DNA of 64,000 nucleotides from Roseiarcus fermentans (lineage in GTDB: Bacteria > Pseudomonadota > Alphaproteobacteria > Rhizobiales > Beijerinckiaceae). The notes under the pieces were generated by a model. That model did no database searches and had not been told where the DNA came from. It worked only from the letters and a program-made list of their open reading frames with translations. Shown here one piece after another: positions 10,710-18,226 of the stretch; position 1 is the stretch's first letter; every line of letters starts with the position of its first letter. The DNA lies in NCBI RefSeq assembly GCF_003315135.1, contig NZ_QNRK01000019.1, forward strand, positions 11,657 through 75,656, read 5' to 3'. Made by a program: the position numbers and the translations under genes.

Positions 10710-12425
10710 ATGTTCAGGACTGTCACTGGTTTTTTCGAAATCGTATTCACGCTTGCGCTCGTCGTCGTCGCCGCCCGTCCCCTCGGCGCCTATATGGCGG
10801 ACCTCTTTCAGAATCGTCGCACCGTCCTCACGCCGATCCTCGGCCCCATTGAGCGGGCCTTCTACTGGGCGGCCGGCGTCAAGTCCGAGGACGAGCAGGA
10901 ATGGGACGCCTACGCGATCTCCATGGTCCTGTTCGGCGGCGCGTGCATGCTCTCGCTTTACGCGATCCTGCGCCTGCAGGCCTGGCTGCCGCTCAACCCA
11001 CAGGGCTTTCCGGCCGTGCCGCCCGACCTCGCCTTCAATATCGCGGTGAGCTTCGTCACCAACGCCAATTGGCAGGCCTATGGCGGCGAGACGACGCTGT
11101 CGCATCTGTCGCAGATGGTCGGGCTCACCGCCAACAACTTCCTCGACTCGGGGGCGGCGATCGCCATCGCGGTCGCGCTCGTCCGAGCGCTCACGCGCAA
11201 CGAATCGACGACGATCGGCAATTTCTGGGTCGACGTCACCCGCGCGACGCTCTACGTGCTGCTGCCCGTGGCGTTCGTCCTCGCGCTCGTGTTCGCTGCG
11301 TTCGGCGTGCCCCAGACTCTCGTCGGGTCGATCGGGGCGGCGACGCTCGAGGGCCTAAAGCAGACAATCGCCATCGGGCCGGTCGCGAGCCAGGAGGCGA
11401 TCAAGCTGCTCGGCGACAACGGCGGCGGGTTCTTCAACGCCAATTCCGCCCATCCGTTCGAGAATCCGAGCGTCTGGTCGAACATTTTGCAGAACTGGAG
11501 CCAGCTCGTTCTGCCGGTAGCGCTGGTGTTCGCCTTCGGCCGCATGGCCGGCGACGCGAAACAAGGGCGGGCGCTGCTGATCACGATGGCCGTCATCTTC
11601 GTGATGGCGCTGGCGGTGATCTGGAAGGTCGAGGCGGCGGGCAATCCGGCGCTGACCGCGATTGGCGTCGATCCCTCGCAAGGCGTCATGGAAGGCAAGG
11701 ACCTGCGCTTCGGCCAGGCGGGCGCCGCCCTGTTCGCCGATGCGACAACGGGGACCGGTACGGGCGCATCGAACGCCGTCCTCGAATCCATGGCGCCGAT
11801 CTCCGGCCTCGCCGCGATGTTCAATTTGCTGCTCGGCTGCATCTCGCCCGGCGGCGTCGGGACCGGGCTCTATAGCCTCCTGCTCCTGGTCTTGATCACA
11901 GCGTTCATTGGCGCGCTGATGATCGGGCGGACCCCCGAGTATCTCGGCAAGAAGATCAATGCTCGCGACATGCAGTTCGCGATGTTCGCTCTCCTCCTGT
12001 CGCCGGCGCTCGTGCTCGTCTTTGCCGGCGGCGCGTCCGTCGTCAAGATCGCCCTCGACAGCCTCGGAGCGGGCGGCCCGCACGGGCTCAGCGAGATCGT
12101 CTACGCCTACGCGTCCAGCGCCGCCGACAACGGCTCGGCCTTCGCCGGCCTGAACGCGAACACGCCGTGGTGGAACGTCACGACTGGGGTCGCGATGTTT
12201 CTCGGCCGCTTCGCGCATGCGATCCCGATCCTCGCGATCGCCGGATCTCTGGCGGCGAAGAAAAAGGCGATGCCTTCGGCCGGAACCCTGCCGACCGACG
12301 GCCCGCTGTTCATAACCTTCCTGCTGGCGGTGATCGTGATCATCACGTTGCTGCAATATCTCCCGGCGCTTGCGCTCGGTCCGGTCGCCGAGCACTTCCT
12401 GCTTCAGCAAGGGACGCTGTTCTGA
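10710..12425 (+). CDS. kdpA: KdpA2, second potassium-binding subunit
   Basis: A second KdpA of 571 residues, close to classical KdpA length and clearly diverged from KdpA1. Its filter loops read TNAN (117-120), DNGGGF (236-241), TGASN (351-355) and DNGS (473-476), against TNTN, TNGGGF, CGAIN and NNGS in KdpA1. The start ATG at 10710 lies 11 bp after the response-regulator stop, so the two genes are probably co-transcribed. No kdpB or kdpC follows. It could form an alternative complex with the shared KdpB/KdpC, act as a KdpB-independent K+ route, or be a leftover from a second operon. The reading frame is open and the key glycines are present, so it looks functional. Confidence 0.9.
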   Translation: MFRTVTGFFEIVFTLALVVVAARPLGAYMADLFQNRRTVLTPILGPIERAFYWAAGVKSEDEQEWDAYAISMVLFGGACMLSLYAILRLQAWLPLNPQGFPAVPPDLAFNIAVSFVTNANWQAYGGETTLSHLSQMVGLTANNFLDSGAAIAIAVALVRALTRNESTTIGNFWVDVTRATLYVLLPVAFVLALVFAAFGVPQTLVGSIGAATLEGLKQTIAIGPVASQEAIKLLGDNGGGFFNANSAHPFENPSVWSNILQNWSQLVLPVALVFAFGRMAGDAKQGRALLITMAVIFVMALAVIWKVEAAGNPALTAIGVDPSQGVMEGKDLRFGQAGAALFADATTGTGTGASNAVLESMAPISGLAAMFNLLLGCISPGGVGTGLYSLLLLVLITAFIGALMIGRTPEYLGKKINARDMQFAMFALLLSPALVLVFAGGASVVKIALDSLGAGGPHGLSEIVYAYASSAADNGSAFAGLNANTPWWNVTTGVAMFLGRFAHAIPILAIAGSLAAKKKAMPSAGTLPTDGPLFITFLLAVIVIITLLQYLPALALGPVAEHFLLQQGTLF

Positions 12426-12550
12426 AGAAAGGCGGTAACAGCAGCCAAGCCCGGAACTTTATCGATCGCTAACGAGCGAGGGGCGAGTTCCGTCTTGTTC
12501 GCTTACGGGCGCCGGCACAAAATTGCGTCCGGAAATAAGGGAGTTGAAGC

Positions 12551-12736
12551 ATGCGTAGCTTCCTGTCACATCCGCACAGGCCCCTCGATCGCCCACGCAC
12601 GTTGCCTGAACTTGATGCGCGCAACGAACACGAGCCGATAGCCACTTCGGCAATGGTCGGCCGTATCGGCTTGCTTCTACTCATCGTCCTCAGCTTAGCG
12701 CTGGCCGCGCAGCTTTTTGCCGGGGCGCCTCGTTGA
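12551..12736 (+). CDS. Small single-span membrane protein
   Basis: 61 residues: a charged N-terminal half rich in Arg, Pro and Glu, then one hydrophobic helix (about 38-56) and a short tail. A GGAG lies 6 bp before the ATG. It follows kdpA2 by 125 bp on the same strand. I do not recognise the family; compare 13712-13894, which has the same architecture (charged N-terminus, one C-terminal helix). Confidence 0.6.
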   Translation: MRSFLSHPHRPLDRPRTLPELDARNEHEPIATSAMVGRIGLLLLIVLSLALAAQLFAGAPR

Positions 12737-12765
12737 TCGAGGCTCGCGCAGCACTGGAGGCCTCC

Positions 12766-13023
12766 ATGGTTCCTCAAGACATCAAAGTGGCGACCAACGC
12801 TTGCCTGTTCATCGGACAGGATCGATGCGGGCGCTGGGTCGTTAGAGACGGTCGCGGCATGTGCGGGGGACTGTTTGCCGACCGCACCGCGGCGATTCGG
12901 TTCGCGATGTATGAATGCCAGAGCCGCCCCCAATCGGTCATTATGCTGCCGGAAGGACTCGAACTGGACCCGGCCTTCGCGCTCCCCGTCGCGGCCAATT
13001 GGAGAAGCAAGCGCGCCGCCTGA
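12766..13023 (+). CDS. Conserved hypothetical protein, 85 residues
   Basis: The ATG at 12766 has a GGAGG five bases upstream; an upstream TTG at 12733 would overlap the previous gene and lacks such a site. The product has a GRWVVRDGRGMCGGLFADR segment followed by AAIRFAMYEC, a pattern I associate with short rhizobial hypothetical proteins of unknown role. No signal peptide or membrane helix. Probably soluble. Confidence 0.7.
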   Translation: MVPQDIKVATNACLFIGQDRCGRWVVRDGRGMCGGLFADRTAAIRFAMYECQSRPQSVIMLPEGLELDPAFALPVAANWRSKRAA

Positions 13024-13711
13024 CTTTCGTCCGCGGTGACCGCGGCGCCAGAGGACCTTGGCGCACGAAATCGGCCTTTCGCCCGCTCCAGCCATCCACT
13101 GTTCGTCGCGCTCCACGGCCAGGAACAGTTGGATCTGTTGCTCGCCTAGCATGACGATTGGGATTCGTCGCTTCTCATTGGGCGCCGCAATGAGAAGCGA
13201 TGACCGGCAAGGGAAGCCGGAACGGCCCTGTCGTTTGGTCTCCGGCGCCGGGTCTTCCCTGTTGACGCTTGTTGGCCCGGAATCCGCCCGCGGATATTCC
13301 AGCGGCGCCCATGGCTCGCAGCCCGTTCTGACGCGCAGAAAAACTGTCGGAGCGTCGGCCCACGGTGTGCGCAAGCGCATGGCTTCTCAAAGCCATTTCT
13401 CCCCTCGTCCCTCAGCGTGGCGAGTCGCGCCCGCCGGCCATACGGTTCGGCGCAAGGGCGGCCGATCTTTCGCTCCGCAGCTCGCCGATTATTCGCCGGA
13501 CAGTCCTGCGGATGCAGCCTAAATCGCACGTAAGGCAGACGACCGGCCGATCGGGATCAAACGAATGGAGCCGAGGACCTGCGAAGGGGCGCCGGTCATA
13601 CCCGTGACCTCGGTCCTCACGGAATTCTTACTTCAGGTGGGCGCATTCCATATCGCTTGTTTATGCGCTCAGGGCTTATGAACGAATAAGCCGAAAGCTC
13701 TGAGTTGTTTC
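13024..13711. other. 688-bp stretch without a supported gene
   Basis: Open frames exist on both strands, but none has a recognisable family, a good ribosome binding site or consistent codon use. The only clear structure is the inverted repeat at 13168-13200. Confidence 0.5.
13168..13200. repeat. Inverted repeat, 12-bp arms, 9-base loop
   Basis: The arms TCGCTTCTCATT and AATGAGAAGCGA are perfectly complementary around a GC-rich 9-base loop. No run of T follows on either strand, so a classical Rho-independent terminator is not supported. It may be an element end, an operator or a processed hairpin. Confidence 0.7.
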
Positions 13712-13894
13712 ATGCGAAGGTTCCCACCCGACGGAACGGTCTCCCGCGGCTCTCGACTGCAGGTCTGGGCTCTCAACGATGAGCGTGATCGTAGGCTGCG
13801 CCCGCCCGCGAACTTGCTAGCCCGTCTCGCGGCGTTGCTCGCGGTCGCACTCTGTTTCGGATTGGCCGGGCACTTTCTGGTCGGCGCGGCCTAG
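13712..13894 (+). CDS. Small single-span membrane protein
   Basis: 60 residues with a basic, hydrophilic N-terminal half and one C-terminal hydrophobic helix (about 38-57). The ribosome binding site is weak (GAGTTG 11 bases upstream). The layout resembles the protein at 12551-12736. Function unknown. Confidence 0.5.
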   Translation: MRRFPPDGTVSRGSRLQVWALNDERDRRLRPPANLLARLAALLAVALCFGLAGHFLVGAA

Positions 13895-13957
13895 TCCCGA
13901 AAGCGCCTCAGGGCACTTGCGGCATTCAGGATCGGCGCGCACGGCAGTCGCTTAGCC

Positions 13958-14104
13958 ATGAAACCCCTTTCAACCCTATTTTGGGGCCTAGTTTTCGTCA
14001 CGGCGGGCGTCACCTACCGTTGGGGCAGCATGGTCGGCCTGATCTTTTTTGTCTTCGCGCTGATGATCGGCTCGGTCGTCGCTTCGCACTGGGCACTACA
14101 TTGA
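13958..14104 (+). CDS. 48-residue two-helix membrane protein
   Basis: Starts at the ATG at 13958 and ends at TGA 14102-14104. Two hydrophobic segments (about 6-20 and 25-42) are separated by a short YRWGS loop. It follows the small membrane protein at 13712-13894 by 63 bp in the same direction. No family recognised and no strong Shine-Dalgarno, so confidence is moderate. Confidence 0.45.
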   Translation: MKPLSTLFWGLVFVTAGVTYRWGSMVGLIFFVFALMIGSVVASHWALH

Positions 14105-14114
14105 CAGATTGAGA

Positions 14115-14345
14115 CTAGCGAAGGATGTCGAAGGCCATTGTCGGTTGGCGCTTAATTGCGGCAATGGGCTCATGGGTTCGCTCTTTAGGGACTTGGTATT
14201 CGGCGCCCGATTTCACGCAACGACTCGCCAGCGGAATGTCCGAGGTGACGACGATTGCGCCTGGCCCGGCCCGCTCGGCGATCCAGTCGTCCGCAGCGTC
14301 CGGGACCGCCCCGAGGACAACCCGCGCTGAGACGAGGCGGCGGCC
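14115..14345 (-). pseudogene. YaiI/YqxD (DUF188) family remnant
   Basis: The minus strand reads [20 protein letters not shown], then [13 protein letters not shown], the signature core of DUF188 proteins (a PIN-like fold of unknown cellular role). The reading stops at a TAG at 14115-14117. The usual N-terminal half with the WVDADACP motif is missing, and the C-terminal part is poorly conserved. The fragment is about half the normal length and has no plausible start. Confidence 0.6.
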
Positions 14346-14554
14346 TCCCCCGAAGTCGGCGTGACGGGGTTGCTGTAGCTGGAAAAAGCATTCTTTCCGA
14401 TCCGAGGCGCTTGATCGAGATCATTGCCGTGGCGCGGCGCTCGGGTAACGCTTTAGCGATGACGAAGGCGAAGGAACCGAAGATCGCATCGACGGCGATG
14501 GTCGGCTCGACGGCGACACCTGGCAAGACTGAAATCGAAGCGAACGGAGAATCA

Positions 14555-16834
14555 ATGCCAAAGCACTTCGATTTTGTGCTGCTTGGCGGCGGCCCGGCCG
14601 GCGTGAGCGCCGCCGAGACGCTGCGCGCCGAAGGCGCCACCGGCAGCATCCTGCTGGTCTCGGGCGAGACAAGTCGGCCCTACGGGCACACCTTTTTGCC
14701 CAAGCAGTTTCTCTTGGGCGCGATGCCAAAAGAGAAGCTTATGATCCACGACGCGGCTTACTACCGGGAGCGGGCGATCGATATAATGCCTGGCGTTCTT
14801 GCGGTCGCCGTCGATGCGCCTGACCGGCTTGTGCGCACCGATTGCGCCGGGGACTTCCATTTCGACAAACTGCTGATTGCGACGGGGACGAAGCCCATTC
14901 GCTTGACCGTTCCGGGCTCCACATTAGCGGGCGTCCATTACCTGCAAACAATAGGGGATGCCGAGGCGCTCAGAGAGGCCGCCAAGAACGCCACGCGCGT
15001 CGTCGTTGTCGGCGGCGGCTTTCTCGGCCTCGAAGTCGCCGCGTCGCTCGCCCGCATGGGCGTTCATGTCACGCTGATCGAGGAAAACGAACTCCTGCTC
15101 CCGCAGCTTGCCGCTCCCGAACTCTCGGCGTTCTTCAGCCGCTATTGCGCGGAGCGCGGCATTGAGCTGCGCACGAACGACATCGCCGTCGCCTTGAAGG
15201 GCGCCAGCCGCGTGGAGGCGGTGGTGGCGCGCTCCGGGGAACTCTGGCCATGCGACCTGGTGGTCGTCGCGATCGGCGTGACGCCGGAGACCGGGTTTCT
15301 TCGCGACAGCGGCATTTTGCTTGGCGACGGCATTTTGGTCGACCAGTATCTCGAAACGAGCGCGCCGGGCGTCTTCGCGGCCGGCGACGTGGCGAATTTC
15401 TTTGACATCGTATTCAAGCAGCGCCGTCGGATCGAGCATTGGGACAACGCTGTCAAGCAGGGGCGGCTTGCGGCCCGGAACATGCTCGAGCGAAGATTGG
15501 CTTATGACGAGGTTTCCTATTTCTTCTGCAATATTCTCGACCTCAGTTTCAACTTCCTCGGCTCGACGCAAGACGTAGACGACCGCGTCAGCCGTGGATC
15601 GCTGGAGGATCGCTCATTCGCATTGTTCTATCTCAAGAACGACGTTGTGCATGCTTCCTTCTCCATGGGGCGTCCAGCCAGCGAGACGCTCGCAACCGAA
15701 CTGATGATCCGCCATCACGTCAATGTGCGTTCAATACATGATAGGCTTTCGGACGAGAACTTCGCGCTGGAGGGCGTTGCCACCCAGACCGTTCTGATCC
15801 TGCAGGGCGGCGGCGCCTTGGGCGCCTTTGAATGCGGAGTGGTCAAAGCGCTGGAGGAGGCGGCCATCCATCCCGATATCGTCGCCGGAGTCTCCATCGG
15901 CGCCTTCAACGGCGCGATCATCGCCGGCAATCCGGGTAAAGCCGCCGAGGCGCTGGACGCATTTTGGAACGACCTTTCCGTTGCGACGCCGTACGCGCCC
16001 ACCGAAGCCTGGCAGGAAGCGCTGGCGTTATGGTGGAGCATCTGGTTCGGCTCTCCGCGTTTCTTCCTGCCGCACTGGCAGCTGCCGCCGGACGATCTTC
16101 CGTGGAACTGGACGAGCCTATACGACTTCGGGCCGGCCAGAGTGTTGCTGGAGAAGTATGTTGATTTCAGCCGCCTCCGAGAAAGTCCAGTGCGCCTGCT
16201 GGTCAGCACCGTCAATGTCGAGACCGCGCAGCTTGAAGTTTTCGATAGCCGCGCTGATGACATCACGGTGGACCATATCCTGGCCAGCGGCAGTTTGCCG
16301 GCGGCCTTTCCATGGACCACCATCCAGAGGAAACATTATTGGGACGCCGGCATCGTCAGCAATTCACCGCTGGAACTGGTGACCGAGCGATGCGGCGAGG
16401 TTAGCAAACGCGTATTCATCGTTGATCTCTTCGCGAGCCAGCAGCGATTGCCAGAGAATCTCGCCGAGGTCTTAATGCGGCGCGAAGAGATCGTTTATTC
16501 GGAACGCGTCCGCAGCGACGTGCGCCATCGGGAACGGATCGGCGATTTCCGGAGGCTGGTGTATGAGATCATGGACAATCTAGAGCCCGAGGCCGGCCAG
16601 CGACTGCGGCAGAGCCCGCGCTTCATTCAGCGGATGGCTGACACTGCGCCGACGACGATCACGCGGATTATGAACGAAGGCGCGGAGGGCGAGCCGCCTT
16701 TTGCGGCCAACAACTTCTCCGCGCCGACCATCGAGCGGCTGAAGAAAGCCGGCTACCACATGGCAAAACGCGCCATTCTGGGCAGCCCCGCCGAGGCTGC
16801 GCACGCCACGAAACGACAGGACACTCTGAACTGA
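14555..16834 (+). CDS. Fusion: FAD/NAD(P)-dependent reductase + patatin-like phospholipase
   Basis: 759 residues in one uninterrupted frame. Residues 1 to ~400 are a pyridine-nucleotide-disulfide/rubredoxin-reductase type flavoprotein. It has the FAD site GGGPAG near residue 10, the NAD(P) site GGGFLGLEVA near residue 152, and the second FAD motif FAAGDVANF near residue 275. Residues ~410-640 are a patatin-type lipase: oxyanion loop GGGALG (418-423), nucleophile elbow GVSIG with Ser447, and catalytic Asp597 (WDAG, where most patatins have DGG). GAGAA lies just upstream of the chosen ATG. No signal peptide or membrane span, so probably cytosolic. A membrane-lipid hydrolase tied to a redox domain suggests redox-controlled lipid turnover, which is inference. 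Confidence 0.88.
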   Translation: MPKHFDFVLLGGGPAGVSAAETLRAEGATGSILLVSGETSRPYGHTFLPKQFLLGAMPKEKLMIHDAAYYRERAIDIMPGVLAVAVDAPDRLVRTDCAGDFHFDKLLIATGTKPIRLTVPGSTLAGVHYLQTIGDAEALREAAKNATRVVVVGGGFLGLEVAASLARMGVHVTLIEENELLLPQLAAPELSAFFSRYCAERGIELRTNDIAVALKGASRVEAVVARSGELWPCDLVVVAIGVTPETGFLRDSGILLGDGILVDQYLETSAPGVFAAGDVANFFDIVFKQRRRIEHWDNAVKQGRLAARNMLERRLAYDEVSYFFCNILDLSFNFLGSTQDVDDRVSRGSLEDRSFALFYLKNDVVHASFSMGRPASETLATELMIRHHVNVRSIHDRLSDENFALEGVATQTVLILQGGGALGAFECGVVKALEEAAIHPDIVAGVSIGAFNGAIIAGNPGKAAEALDAFWNDLSVATPYAPTEAWQEALALWWSIWFGSPRFFLPHWQLPPDDLPWNWTSLYDFGPARVLLEKYVDFSRLRESPVRLLVSTVNVETAQLEVFDSRADDITVDHILASGSLPAAFPWTTIQRKHYWDAGIVSNSPLELVTERCGEVSKRVFIVDLFASQQRLPENLAEVLMRREEIVYSERVRSDVRHRERIGDFRRLVYEIMDNLEPEAGQRLRQSPRFIQRMADTAPTTITRIMNEGAEGEPPFAANNFSAPTIERLKKAGYHMAKRAILGSPAEAAHATKRQDTLN

Positions 16835-17138
16835 GGAAACCGTTCCTGTACGGCCCGAACATCGGGGCGTGGGATGTTATTCGGCATGGGGTCCGATCGT
16901 TTGGGCCGTGCTATCCGGTTAACGCAGACACCCACTACATATGGATTTGGCCGCGAGCCAAGATCGGCGATCGACCCCGATGCGGTGATTCGCGTCTAGC
17001 CAGAATGCAATCTTCTGAAACTCGGCGCACCCCATGTGTTTCGAGAGGTCGCGTCTGGCTTGCTTGCGACGACATCGCTAAAGGTCGAGGGGATGACGAC
17101 TTTGGCGTCGCGGTCGTATCTGTCGGCGGGAAATAGTC
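16835..17138. other. 304-bp intergenic stretch
   Basis: No supported gene or clear repeat. It probably carries the promoter of the NmrA-like gene at 17139. Confidence 0.5.
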
Positions 17139-18065
17139 ATGGAAACGACGATAGTCACAGTTGTGGGAGCCTCTGGAACCCTGGGTTCCCACATCGTCGA
17201 GGCCCTCCTCGAAAGGGGCGCACGGGTTAGGGCGATGGTTCGTGCGACCAGCGACCGCACCAAACTCGAAGCCCTGGGCGTGACGGATTTTGTGGTGGCC
17301 GATCTCAATGATCCCGCGTCGCTACAGCGGGCTATGACCGCTGAACCCAGAGCCCGGGCCGTGATCGCCAGCGCGGCTGGCTTCTCCGCCCATTCGGCGC
17401 GCACGAAAGGCGACAACTCCCGGACAGACACCGAGGGGTATCGGAACTTGGTGGACGCGACCAAGAGCGCAGGCGTGGCTCGAGTTGTCCTGATCTCGAT
17501 TCTCGAGTGTGATAAAGCGATCGAGGTTCCCCATTTTTATCAAAAGTTCCAGACCGAGAAATATCTGGCGGAGAAGCGCCAGCCGTATCTTTCCCTGCGC
17601 GCGGGCGCTTTCTTGGACCGAGCCAAGGACATAGTGCCTGACAGGGTCCGGAAAGGGTGTTTCCCCGACATTCTCCCTGGCGTTCCCATGGCCCTGGTCT
17701 ACTCGCGGGACCTCGCTCGGTATGCGGCCCAGGCAGCCCTCGACGTTCCGGCTTCCGCTCTGAACCAGAGCGTGGATATAGGCTGCGACACTCCGGCCAC
17801 CGGAGCGATGGTGGCTGCGGCCTTCACCCGGGTCTTGGGCCGACCGGTGGTCGCCAAACGTGTCTTTCCGCGCATCTTTTTCACAGTGATGCCGCCACTG
17901 GTCCGGTTCATGCCGCGTCTGCGCGACAGCCTCGCCGTGGTGGCGTGGTTGCGCAAAGGTGGCTATGTCAGCCGTGACACCCAGAAGCAGAAAACCTTGT
18001 TCGGCGAACTGCCGACGATTGAGGAAACGGTGGCCCGGTACTGCCAGGACAAGGGGCTGGTCTAG
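17139..18065 (+). CDS. NmrA-like NAD(P)-binding protein (atypical SDR)
   Basis: 308 residues beginning with the Rossmann motif VVGASGTLGSHIVEALL (about 8-24), followed by a basic VRAMVRATSDRTKL segment suited to NADP. Atypical SDRs of the NmrA/complex-I-NDUFA9 type are either NADP-dependent reductases or redox sensors, and the substrate cannot be told from sequence. There is no Tyr-x-x-x-Lys catalytic pair in the usual place, but YQKFQTEKY near residue 132 may stand in. A CGGGAAA precedes the ATG. It stands alone between the reductase-patatin fusion and the convergent helicase gene. Confidence 0.85.
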   Translation: METTIVTVVGASGTLGSHIVEALLERGARVRAMVRATSDRTKLEALGVTDFVVADLNDPASLQRAMTAEPRARAVIASAAGFSAHSARTKGDNSRTDTEGYRNLVDATKSAGVARVVLISILECDKAIEVPHFYQKFQTEKYLAEKRQPYLSLRAGAFLDRAKDIVPDRVRKGCFPDILPGVPMALVYSRDLARYAAQAALDVPASALNQSVDIGCDTPATGAMVAAAFTRVLGRPVVAKRVFPRIFFTVMPPLVRFMPRLRDSLAVVAWLRKGGYVSRDTQKQKTLFGELPTIEETVARYCQDKGLV

Positions 18066-18226
18066 AGGTTGACGTGTTTTGAAATCAAACGCGAATGCGT
18101 CCGCTTCCCTCCCGACACCTGCCGCTGACATCCGCCGCTTTCCAGCCGCTGGGCTACGGATACCTGCCTGCCACGTCGCGCACGATCGGTTAGCAGTCAC
18201 TCGCGTTCGCCGCTCATTGACGCCGA

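Noticed and set aside
13168-13200. Rho-independent terminator
   Set aside because: The stem is perfect, but no T tract follows on either strand and no gene ends close by.
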